From contig JAVGVS010000025.1 in NCBI GenBank assembly GCA_032718565.1, forward strand, positions 3,867,046 through 3,931,045: 64,000 nt of DNA. Reading direction: 5' to 3'. The notes under the pieces were generated by a model. That model was given only the letters and a program-made list of their open reading frames with translations, was not told where the DNA came from and did not search any database. Below are positions 54,661 to 64,000 of the stretch, in pieces. Numbering within the stretch: position 1 is the stretch's first letter; each line of letters opens with the position of its first letter. Made by a program: the position numbers and the translations under genes. Source of the DNA: Distichodus sexfasciatus. Taxonomy: Eukaryota > Chordata > Actinopteri > Characiformes > Distichodontidae.

Positions 54661-56080
54661 GATGAATAAATAAACACTCTCGCCCCGGAAACTTCAATTA
54701 GACACGTGTTTGACACGGACTGCCATTCACAACTTCGGCGGAATCTAAAGGCGGGAGTTAGAAATTCCCTCCTGAGACCTATTAGACGAGGTAATTTTAT
54801 GACATACAAGGAACTTTGTCCGAGTTGTGTCCGGACTTTCAATGAGGTCAAGCCACAGATTTACCAGAAACTGAGGATTTAGGTGTTTTGCTATTAGTCG
54901 AAGCTGTGTGCCAAAGGTATGTTAAGCTGTTTTGCCCTGGCCTCCGATAAGCTTTTATTTTTTGCATTTGAATGTAATTGCTTTGCTGATGTTTTCTCTT
55001 TTTTCACATTTACAGATATAAAAGACATGCCATTCCTGCATATAAATGCGTAATTAGCCAAACCACATGCAAACTGATAAAACGTTTAAGTGCACAACTT
55101 AAGTGTAATCATGCTAGATATAAACATGCTCATCCTCATAAATCATGCAAATTTTTCACTTTTTAGATTTTCACTTGCTAAGATTGCTTCAAATACAAAA
55201 AAAAACTATATTAATCTCTCAATAAAAAAAATATTGAAAATATTAGATTTTTCTTCTACTTACATCGACGTGTTGTGCACATTCTGTAGGTCTGAGTTTT
55301 AGCTTTCCAAACCTGAATTCTGGTCCTGAGCACAAACCAACATGCAATTAATTGCACTTGTGGAAGATGCAATCTCATCCCCAACCACAGGGTACAATCC
55401 CTAATGCAAGGAAGCAATCGTTAGTTTTACTCCCACATGCCCACTGGATCTCTCTGCTCCAGGCAAGGAAAGTTCTCTTTGTGGACCCCATTAAAAACCA
55501 ACCTCACAAATACAAACAGGAGAAAACTCTCTCAGAGTGGAGCTAAACAGGGATGCAGTCTGGAGAAGAAATGGTCACCACGGCAATGGTTGAACACCTC
55601 ACTTTGTTTTTTTAATCAGTGAGCCTTTGCCATCTGGACTCTGCTAGCATGATCAAAAAATCAATTTCCAGTCATACTCTACCTAATCCCTGTATTAATG
55701 AATCAGTGAATGAATGTTACATTTTTTCTCTTCTTGAAGCTCAAAGGCACAGAGTCAGTGTTTCTCCACTTCAGCCAGCACCAATGTGCAGCTCCACCTG
55801 GATGACACTCCAGCAGTTGTTCTGCACCAGCACTTTCACCACACATTAGCTAAGGCGCTGAAGGAGCAAGAGAGAATTCACGAAATAAAGACAGAGCATG
55901 ATTAGGAGACCAGATTTGATTGGGCTATGGTGGCACATTTTAGCAGAACATAACTGTTCCATCTTTTATAAGCTCAGAGGGTTTGGACCTCACTTTTACG
56001 CCTCATATTAAGGACACCACAAGTTTTACAGCACTTTTTCTCTGAACTCCTGCATCGAAATACACAGCCACCACTATTGT
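54661..56080. other. Unique sequence, no definite feature
   Basis: 54690-54850 retains some CpGs. The rest is AT-rich. No gene, RNA or repeat family recognised. Confidence 0.4.
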
Positions 56081-56084
56081 CAGC

Positions 56085-56490
56085 AAAGATACTATTAAAA
56101 GATAGCTTTTGAGTTGTAAGCTACTTAGCTATGTAACTATCTTACAGCTGCCAAGAGCGTGCTGTGACAAAACTTCAGATACCACTTCTGCAAAATCAAA
56201 ACCCTTAACCCTTAACGCTTAACCCTTAACTGGTCACTACTTTTAGTTCTTTACACCCAATTCTCAAGATGTCACTTCTGCCAATTCAACATCAGTCAGA
56301 AACACCTGCTAGATAGAGTGAATTTAATTGAATCTATTTCACCGCCACAATGTCTTGCTCTTAGGTGGACTTCATCCTTCAACTCTATCTTGCAGCTGCC
56401 CAGAGCGGACTGTGATGCAATGGCTCAGTAGACAACTCAACACCAATCAGAAACACCAGAAAGTTGAAAATACTACCAGACTTTTTAATC
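56085..56490 (+). repeat. Repeat family I, two adjoining diverged copies
   Basis: GTCACTTCTGCCAATTCAAC, ATCAGTCAGAAACACC (56270-56300) recur as CAACTCAACACCAATCAGAA and ACACCAGAAAG (56434-56464). CTTACAGCTGCCAAGAGCG (56141) recurs as CTTGCAGCTGCCCAGAGCG (56390). Related to 59219-59528. Confidence 0.55.
56202..56230. repeat. (CCCTTAA)n telomere-like variant tract
   Basis: Four units of CCCTTAA with one G substitution. Confidence 0.8.
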
Positions 56491-56689
56491 AGTCTCAAGG
56501 TTTGGGCCTATAAAATAAACGATAAAAGCAAATGTCAGGCAAACGTGTAACTGATTTCATTACCTCATAATCCCTAATATCTTTTAACTCATAATTGGGT
56601 TGTAAACTCTGTTCATTCAGGTTAGTAGACACATAGAGTCATTCAGTCAGGCTTTAAACTGTATGTTTCTCTTATATTCTGATGCAGCT

Positions 56690-57200
56690 CTGATTTCCTT
56701 CTGTCAAGTGTCTGGGACGATCATCCGCCTTGGCCCTAGTAATGATATGAGCCAACGCCCCTCCCCACCACCTGTTCCTATACAAACACATCCCCGGGGC
56801 CTGGAGACTCCAAGAAATGCACTGGAATTAATGTCTCACCAGCAGCAGCAGCAGCAACTCATGGCCGTGGTGCTTCCTTTTACCATTTGGGATCCTCGCT
56901 CATGCAAATGGAGCTGCCCAGTGAGGACTCTATAGGCCTGTCATTAGCAGCAGTGAGCATACTAATGTGGTTAATCGGGAAGTGCCAGACCCCCGCAGGG
57001 AGAGAGCAAGTGGCAATATGGTCACCTGCATGCTGGTGCTTGCATTCCCAGGCAAGCTGCTCGCGAGGTGACGGATCCAGACAGGTTCCCGCCTGCAGTC
57101 TACGTGTCATGCAGCCTCCATTAGTGGAGGAAATGAGATCTGAGATAATTACTCATTGGAGTGAAATTAATAACCACAGAATAAAGCATTTAAATGCATG
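56690..57200. promoter_or_regulatory. Strong candidate conserved non-coding element
   Basis: About 500 bp of repeat-free DNA (apart from (CAG)5 at 56839-56854): CTCATGCAAATGGAGCTGCC has a perfect octamer ATGCAAAT, with CCTGTCATTAGCAGCAGTGA, GTGGTTAATCGGGAAGTGCC, GATAATTACTCATTGG and GAAATTAATAACCACAG nearby. Closed in most frames. Enhancer-like texture; conservation not tested. Confidence 0.4.
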
Positions 57201-58064
57201 AGAAAACAACTTTTACAGAAAGAGAATAACCTTTGGCTCTTTAAAGAAATCTACCACGTGTGGCAAAGGTACACATTTATCTCAAATGCTCTGGTGGTCA
57301 AGTGATTTTCATTTCCAACAACACTATGTACATGTAGAATGCATGCATTTCCTGCATAGAAACCACTTGCAAACTAATGTTAATAAATGTTTAATACATG
57401 TTAACTAAATGTTAGGAGCACAACCAAAACCTGTAATCATTTGTGCAATTATTTGAGATTTAGGTGCTTAATCGGACGGTATACCAAGCTGAGCAATGTA
57501 TTTGCACAAATAGAGATAATTTTAAACAAAACAAACAGTTTGACACCAGCAAAAAAAATCAAACAGGAAAAATCATAATCTGAAATGAGTCCAATAAGTT
57601 GAAAGACAGAAGACAAAGTGGCAGGCGCAAACCGCATGGTACACTGCCAATAATACATAGTCAATACTTTGCAAAGAAGCTGTGGTAACAGAGGGCTATT
57701 CATACTGGAAGTAGAACCTATTTCAGGTGAACTGATCTTATAGTCACCGGTTTATCTGAAATCCCGGACAAAAAGTTTCTACCGCATAAGGAGTGACTCC
57801 ATTACGGATCCCAAGAGACTCCTTACAGTTCATAAATCATTGTCGCAAACCATGCATGTTTTTCTGTTCACATTTCTACTGCTATGACTCCATCAAATGA
57901 ATAAAATATGTATTGTATAAGTAGATAGATAGACAGCTGTAGATATTTTATTTTCTTTAGTGCCGGAAGGTCTGACTTGTTTGCTTCCAAAGATTTATTC
58001 TGACCTTGAACACAAGATGCCATTAATTGTAAGTTTGGAAAATAATGAAATACACCAGGTACAT
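57201..58064. other. Unique AT-rich sequence, no recognisable feature
   Basis: Nothing recognised. Confidence 0.45.
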
Positions 58065-58290
58065 GAGGTGGCAGTTGTGTAGTTGTAAGATATAAATTAG
58101 TCTGATACAAATATGGAGGTCGTGGGTTAATGTCTGCATCCATCTTACATCCAACCCTACCACCACTGAGCCCCTGAGGAAGATCCATAACCATAAATAG
58201 CCTCACAAGGACGCTGAAATTAGGAAATGGAAATCCCACTTGATATTGGTGTATGCTAAATGCCATAATTGTAACTGAGAACTGCAATGA
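58065..58290 (+). mobile_element. tRNA-SINE-like fragment with GCTAAATGCCATAATTGTAA tail
   Basis: GAGGTGGCAGTTGTGTAGTT and GGAGGTCGTGGGTTAATGTC form a degenerate tRNA-like head. The tail matches 39745-39800. Confidence 0.5.
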
Positions 58291-58680
58291 TAACAGCTCA
58301 TGAAGCATAAAATGTCTCTTGAATGTAAAACAGGTACTCTATTTTCTGTCACAAGCAAAATATATTTGTGAATTAAGATCTCAAAAAACTCCAATGAGGG
58401 TTTGGTGCCCATGTAAATAACTTATTTGTTAAATGGCCTATTGTAACTGACAAGTATGAAAATGATACTTGACACTGATCGCTCTTACGTATGTCAGATC
58501 AAATATTGGGGGGTAAAAAACCCAGTCTGATCCAGGCTCCCATCAATCAGTCCTTAAAAATGGCTGAAACGCTAGTAGTCACTCCTAGCATGATTTAGCA
58601 AAAAAAATCTGAAAACTGCAGTATCTTAATCTGCTTTGTTGAATTAGGTAAGATGCTGAAATCAGCCCCTACAGGAATTC
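58291..58680. other. Unique sequence, no recognisable feature
   Basis: Nothing recognised. Confidence 0.4.
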
Positions 58681-58689
58681 AGACCTGAC

Positions 58690-58990
58690 AGAGTGAAAGC
58701 AGAAATTGGAAAACAGCACCACAAAACTGGGCATTGCCCGTGAACTCCTGAGCGTTCCTTCGCTGGGCCATCGCTCCCCAGACAGAGCGGCTTTGCTGCA
58801 GTCAATACTGTCACGCTGATCCGGCCCGTCACTCCAGTCCTCCCCTGGTGACAGCCATGCAGAGCGACACCTCCCCGGAGACCACAGTCGCACCAGCGTA
58901 AAGGTAAATAGCCCTGGCATTTCCACACTTCACATTCATCAAACGCCCCATCCTCCGGCCCCGAGTGTATAAATGAGATGCTTTAGAAAG
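58690..58990. promoter_or_regulatory. GC-moderate, CpG-retaining unique block
   Basis: ATCCGGCCCGTCACTCCAGT, ACACCTCCCCGGAGACCACA and GCCCCATCCTCCGGCCCCGA. Repeat-free and lying directly upstream of the tandem array. Minus-strand open frames lack domains. Confidence 0.3.
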
Positions 58991-60318
58991 TATGGAGAAA
59001 TTGCACCAACACCTCGTAGGCCGCGCTACGCTGATACGCCTGCTGTTTGCCTGTAGCTTCAATTTATCATCTAATTAGCAAGGCATTTACCAGCCGTCCG
59101 ATGAAGGACCACAGTCCACAGTTTTTACAATTGTGTACCACAGAATAAAAGGAAATATATTTAGGTGACGTCTTTTTCTGTACTAAGCATTAACAGTATG
59201 TTGGCTTCAAACAAACAACCAGTGCTGGGGAAGTTACTTTTAAACACTAGCTTTTGAAGCTCCAAGCTACTTATGATTGAAGTAGATAAGCTACAGCCAA
59301 GCTATTGTTTTTATGTAGAACTTAGATACACAAACTACTACATTAAAAATAAAAAATACCAGATGCTACTTCTACCAATTCAACACCAATGATAAATATC
59401 TGGTAGCTGAAATTACACATCTTTGTATAGATAGAACATCTTGTCTTTTGTAATGATGTAGCTTCTTGCTATTTGCTAGTGGATTTACTACTGACAAGCT
59501 ACTGAAAAAAATAAGTAATTGCAAAGAACATCACAAGATAGAGTTCACCCATTCGACACAGTTTATTACTTTCACAGAGTAATTTCTGCTTCACAAAAGT
59601 TAAAGAAATCTATTTCAGAGGGTTTCCTTTGAACCTTTATCTGTAGTTAGCATTGCTAGTATATTGAACAACCATCAGAAAATGAAAAGTCCACCAATCT
59701 AATGCAGTTTCTTACCCATAAGGATTTTGAAGAAAAGTTGACTGCGCCTACAGTCGTAGGCAGCTGTATGGCTTTATTAAGTTTTACCACCGCAGATTCC
59801 AACTCATCTGCAACTTTGCAAGGCATTCACCAACCGTCAGATGAAGGACAACGCTACTACAGGATTTTTTTTTTAATATTTCTCTTCCACAAAAGTTAAA
59901 GTGAATCTATTTTAGGTGTCACAACCTTTTTATGTACTTAGCATAGTCTGTATGTTAGTCTTCAAACAAACACCATTACAAAAAGCAGAGTTCACCCATC
60001 CAACAGTTTATTACCCTCACAGAAGAACTTCTATTTTACTAAAGTTAAAGGTAATCTATTTAGTCACCTTCCACCTTTTTCTGTAGTTAGACTTGCCAGT
60101 ATGCTAGCCTTAAACAAGCAACATCATAAAGTGCAGTTCACCTTTTTAATGCACTTTCTTACCCTCAGACGGCAACTGTAGGATGGAGAAAAGCTCACTG
60201 TACCAACAGCTTGTAGGCGACGCTACAGCATTATGCTTTAATTTCTAATTTAACGCAGCAAAGCCGACTCACTGGCTAATTAACAAGGCATTCATGAGCC
60301 GTCAGATGCACTTCTCAG
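58985..60318. repeat. Decayed higher-order tandem array, about 440-bp period
   Basis: Order A-U-U-B-U-U-C. A, B and C (about 58991-59116, 59733-59850, 60187-60318) share GTAGGC, a CAAGGCATT(T/C)A core and AGCCGTC(C/A)GATG. The U units (59141-59218 continued at 59529-59595; 59596-59716; 59890-60035; 60036-60175) share AAAGTTAAAG, ATCTATTT, CTTTTTCTGTA, TTAGC, AGTATGTTGGCTTCAAAC-like words, AGTTCACCCATCC and TTTATTACCCTCACAGA-like words. A family-I element is inserted in the first U. No coding frame. Confidence 0.7.
59219..59528 (+). mobile_element. Family-I element inserted in the tandem array
   Basis: Begins AGTGCTGGGGAAGTTACTTT, contains CTTTTGAAGCTCCAAGCTAC and CTACTTCTACCAATTCAACA (shared with 56085-56490), and ends near GAAAAAAATAAGTAATTGCA. 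Removing it joins the first U unit into the form seen in the other three. Confidence 0.6.
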
Positions 60319-61384
60319 TGCAGTTCTGTGGCCCTGCAGGACCTGAGTTTTAACATTATTGCTCCACACAGTTTTCAAACGGTTTTGTGCACTGCTGAGA
60401 TATTTCTGCCTGGGCTGAATACAGACAAGGCAAGTTTGTATACATGGGGTACATTATTATACAAGAGGTCACTCTATGTGCTTTATAGGAATAAAATAAG
60501 CATAAAAGAGAAAAACTTAACAAGAAGACACAAACAACAGTAAACCAAAAATCAATGAAAGAATGAATATTTAACACTGGAAAATATAAGAGAAGATATA
60601 TACCACAAAACAAATGGTAGATTTAAAACTGCTGGTAGTCTATGACTGTCTTTTACACCTTGAACCTGTTATATATTCATTATGGAACCCTAAGTATTCA
60701 GATGATCCACAAAAAAACATTTTTCTCATAGTTAATCTATTCTAGAAGTCTCTTTTCCACATATCAGTCTCTATGATTAGTATCGCCAAGTTGTTTGCCT
60801 AAACTGGTCATTTACAGATGTTTCCATTTAGTGTTTGCTATTTAGTCATTATATCATTCATTCATTCAACCCTGGGAAGCCCAGATAATTCTTTAAACAT
60901 TTTTATATTACTCTATGTAGTTAACATTGAGAGTATATTTTTTTTATTCTAAATCTTTTTCTCAAAGAATTCTGGTCTATATTTAAGTTAGATCCATTAT
61001 TAATTTCGTGAACTCAGTAAATGTTAAGGCTGTGGGTCAATAAGGCAGTTTTTAATGTAAATTGGACAACAGTTAGTGCAGGTTCTGATATTCATAGGAA
61101 GATTGGTTTCAGCAGTGCCTTAAGTCACTATATAGGGTCATTATATAGTAGTATAAGCAGGTACATGAACAGAAAGACCCAGGTGGTGCTGAAGCATCTG
61201 CCCTTTTGGCCTTTGACAGTTTTTTTAATTTCAAATTTAGCCCATGGCCTCAATTCCCAAGAGAAAGTATGTAATGCCCAGCAATTGTATTTTTATAATT
61301 CTGTGAGAGCACCCGAGCCCCTTCTCTCATTCATCAACTCTCCTTATGATCACAGCCAGCTATTATTGTCATTCCGTACACAAC
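60319..61384. other. Unique AT-rich sequence, no recognisable feature
   Basis: The 123-codon plus-strand frame at 61021-61392 has no recognisable domain. Confidence 0.4.
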
Positions 61385-61900
61385 AAGTGTAATCAGAATT
61401 TAATTTCAGTGCAATGGTTCAGAGAATCACAAAATTAAAAAGGATATACAGCATCCTATCAAATATGTTAAAATAGAAATTCTAAATGTCGGAAATATAC
61501 ATGGCAAAAATGTAGAAATATTAATAAAATATATACATGGCGGAAATGTACATGGCAAAAATGTGTCTCATAATTAACAACAGCAACCTATCAAAATAAA
61601 TTAAAATATTTGAGTGTACATGAGAGAAATATACATAATAATACTAGCAAACATACGCAGAGCACCTCAGTGTTCAGCGGCCTAATAAACAGTGAAGCCG
61701 AAATGTATAGCAGACAAATATAATGTAAAGTACCACAATAAAGTGACTGTTAGTAAAATGACCAGAGCACGAAGTGGCCTGTGAGTGTTAAGAACTGATT
61801 CATGTATCTAGAATGATCAAACCGAATTTGGCAGTCTAATGGCCTGAGGGAAAAAGCTGTTGCAGAACCTAGTGATTAACACGTGATTCGAGCACCATGT
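61385..61900. repeat. Old interspersed repeat with GGCAGTCTAATGGCCTGAGG block
   Basis: Internal tandem-like ACATGGCAAAAATGT and ACATGGCGGAAATGT words (61500, 61540), then GGCAGTCTAATGGCCTGAGG and GAAAAAGCTGTTGCAGAACC, a recurrent fish repeat end. Possibly the same family as 15960-16210. Confidence 0.5.
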
Positions 61901-62640
61901 GGAGCAGCATTATAGCTCCGACTTGTCCAGGTCTCGTGTTGTCTCTAAGTCTTGTCCATTTTCACATCTTAATACGGCCAGCCAATCATAAGCAACAGCC
62001 CACCATTAGCTTATAACAGGCAAACTATTCTCATTTAAAACTGTACAAGTGAACTCAGTTAGTCTACATTCTTTTTATCACAACTGAACGAATTGCATGA
62101 TGAATAATAATTATGTTCTCTTTCTGTGGCATAAGCACCTGCTCCCCAAAATGTTATGCAAGGCCTAATAATCTGTAAATCCAATAATCTGTGAAAAAAA
62201 TTATCATTTTTCTTATCCATACTCATAATGATAAAATGGGGTGTTTCCATAGAGTTATATGGGAAATTAAACTTCACTTAAGCATGAAGAACGTCACTGC
62301 CTCATCGTTGACATCGAAGAACATGGGATTTGGACTAGAAATTCATTAAAGTCATTGACTGGCTGGCATAAAGTATTTAAAATTTGATAGAAAATGGTGA
62401 AGTTAATTCAAGAACCTGATAATGTTCTTTCCTTTCCTATTTCCCTATCATTCTAGCAGTCATTCTAGTTATCATTCTAAAACAATATAAACTAAAAAGT
62501 CTAAACTAAACAATCTAAAATCTAATCTCCATTCAGGTTTATACAGAGACGTTGAAATTAACTGTAAAAAGCAGCAGCTCCATCTTGCTCATGCTCAAAA
62601 AACCAATTTGAAAGCTGAACTCTAGTAATTGAGCTGTTTA
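61901..62640. other. Unique AT-rich sequence, no recognisable feature
   Basis: CTAAACTAAACAATCTAAAA-type short repeats at 62490-62525. Nothing else. Confidence 0.4.
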
Positions 62641-62649
62641 GTCTCTTAT

Positions 62650-63020
62650 TTATTTATTTGCTTTTCTCTTTAAATCCTCTCCACAGCAAGCCTGTGGCCA
62701 AACACGCTTCGCTTTCAGATAAAGGCCTTCTTTCCACCGATTCATCCCGTGATTTATTTTTGGTGTTGATAATCTGGATGAATGTGACTATTTCTCCACG
62801 TTTCCTGATCCTCGCCAGTGCAGGAGCTCTGTAGCAGTGAGAAGCAGTGAGAGGTGACTGCAGCAAGCGCCGAGAGAAATCGCTCTGTTTTTTAGCTTTG
62901 AAGTGCATGAACGGCGCCTGAAGAGCAGCAATTCCCCAAACCCGCTCGGCAAGCCGACTAGCTAATGAGACTTTGTTAACGTGCTTATCTCTCACGCTTA
63001 CAGTATGACTGCACACGCGC
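62650..63020. promoter_or_regulatory. Candidate conserved non-coding element
   Basis: Repeat-free, CpG-bearing sequence: CTGTGGCCAAACACGCTTCG, CCCGTGATTTATTTTTGG, AAGCGCCGAGAGAAATCGCT and CGACTAGCTAATGAGACTTT. The 120-codon minus-strand frame has no recognisable domain. Confidence 0.33.
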
Positions 63021-64000
63021 CTTCCATTATGTGGTGGTCCTATTGCACCTAATTAAACTTCTATCTAGGCTTTTGATAACGCCTGCCTTGATCTGTGAGG
63101 TAAGATGGAAATATCATTTGCACATAGTAAACTACTCTGATCTCCAAAGCTTCTCAGCCTGCTGCTCATGGCCCGAGGTTGGTTCATATCACAATACCTT
63201 TTTATTTATTACAGTGTTAACTTTGTCTCAGCCGTCTTACAAATCTGATAAAAGCAGCACATAAAATAAAATAACAGTGGCTCGGCATGTATACACCTAC
63301 AAAAGAATAACTATGCTAATTCATTTCATTCAAAGGTCAAAAAAAGTCAAAAAATAAATTTTGAACAGAACTAACATATAAGCAGTTAGGTTTTAAGTGT
63401 TAAGAGAGCTTTTTAACACTTACTTTTAATTTTTTTTTTTTTTCACATCAAACTTTTCACATGCCTGGCTAAAAATAATCCAAACCTGTTTCATGTTGCT
63501 GTTATTACTCAATATGATGCACACATTTGGTGTGATATTTTAAAATTATTTAATGTGATTTGTCTAATTAGAACAGAAGCAGGAAATTTAGTAATTACAA
63601 AAGCAATTATATCAATTTAATTAATCTAATTAAACCAGGTCTAACATTTAATCAACTGCTTCTTACTTTTTGGCTTTGACTATATGTTATAAACAGATTC
63701 CCTCCCTGTAATTAGCATTAACTGGAGAGTTGTCAAAACTTATTTTGGTGAATTTTAGTTTTTAAGTTTTTGACTTTTCCGTTCCATGTTGATTAGCCAA
63801 AAATCCTGATCTGGGTGATGATCAGTTTGCTGGGTTGTAGCATGTCAGAGTTGGTTCTGACCAACAGCAAAACCCTCAGTACGTTGAAGTGACTTGTTTA
63901 GGGGTCTCTGGCTCAATGTCAGGCTTCTGTGCAATAGTGCTGCTTCACCTCTACAGTATGTGTATGTTCATGCAAAATATGCTCAACAAAGTGGGCAGTG
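63021..64000. other. AT-rich sequence with TAATTA clusters
   Basis: 63560-63645 is dense in TAATTA, CTAATTAG and TTTAATTAAT words. A T-run is at 63430-63443. No gene recognised. The window ends in unique sequence. Confidence 0.35.

Noticed and set aside
61021..61392. 123-codon plus-strand frame
   Set aside because: AT-rich sequence with no conserved domain or codon bias I can see; length is within chance for 64 kb.
62654..63016. 120-codon minus-strand frame
   Set aside because: No domain, no splice-site support, and the same interval looks more like non-coding DNA with homeodomain-like words.
1..64000. CRISPR array, bacterial operons, rRNA or phage genes
   Set aside because: No regularly spaced identical repeats with unique spacers, no Shine-Dalgarno-led gene runs and no rRNA motifs; the window is clearly vertebrate-like.
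1..64000. Endogenous retrovirus or LTR element
   Set aside because: I saw no pair of long direct terminal repeats, no primer-binding site and no reverse transcriptase motif.

Overview
The window looks like non-coding nuclear DNA from a teleost fish, probably an ostariophysan (catfish, characin or electric-fish type). The reasons are two tRNA-derived SINE families in at least 24 copies and fragments, a decayed Tc1-like transposon, several short non-autonomous DNA transposons with terminal inverted repeats, long GT/CA, CT/GA, CAT, TTA, AT and GATA microsatellites, and the absence of any long open frame or prokaryotic-style gene. The species assignment is inference from repeat style; I could not search a database.

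I found no intact protein-coding gene. The only recognisable coding remnant is a frame-broken Tc1/mariner transposase (about 48274-49236) inside an otherwise complete element (48155-49383) with roughly 80-bp inverted repeats and a TA target duplication. A promoter-like block at 31740-32030 ends in a possible very short first coding exon with a splice donor. This is tentative. The other open frames, up to 280 codons, are by-products of simple repeats or of repeated transposon copies.

Layout. 1-2260 is unique sequence with CpG-retaining blocks. 2740-5640 is a nest of repeats: a hAT-like element holding a 744-bp palindrome and a SINE tail, then a full SINE and a MITE. 5640-10400 is mostly unique, with one MITE, one family-D repeat and a strong regulatory candidate at 9870-10390. 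10480-13195 is repeat-rich. 14300-24300 is dominated by simple sequence, including a polypurine block (20496-20890) and a 0.9-kb polypyrimidine block (23396-24290). 24759-30950 alternates MITEs, regulatory candidates and three short transposons with readable target duplications. 31000-46000 is mostly unique with scattered SINEs. 46035-46705 is a repeat carrying two CTCF-like motifs. 48153-49385 is the Tc1 element. 50900-58990 is mainly unique with several regulatory candidates. 58985-60318 is a decayed higher-order tandem array. The remainder is AT-rich.

The blocks of unique, CpG-retaining, homeodomain/SOX-motif-bearing DNA between repeats resemble conserved non-coding elements of a developmental gene desert or large intron. 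This is inferred from composition only. What can be read most directly is a stratigraphy of transposon insertions, several with target-site duplications and two with an inferable empty site.
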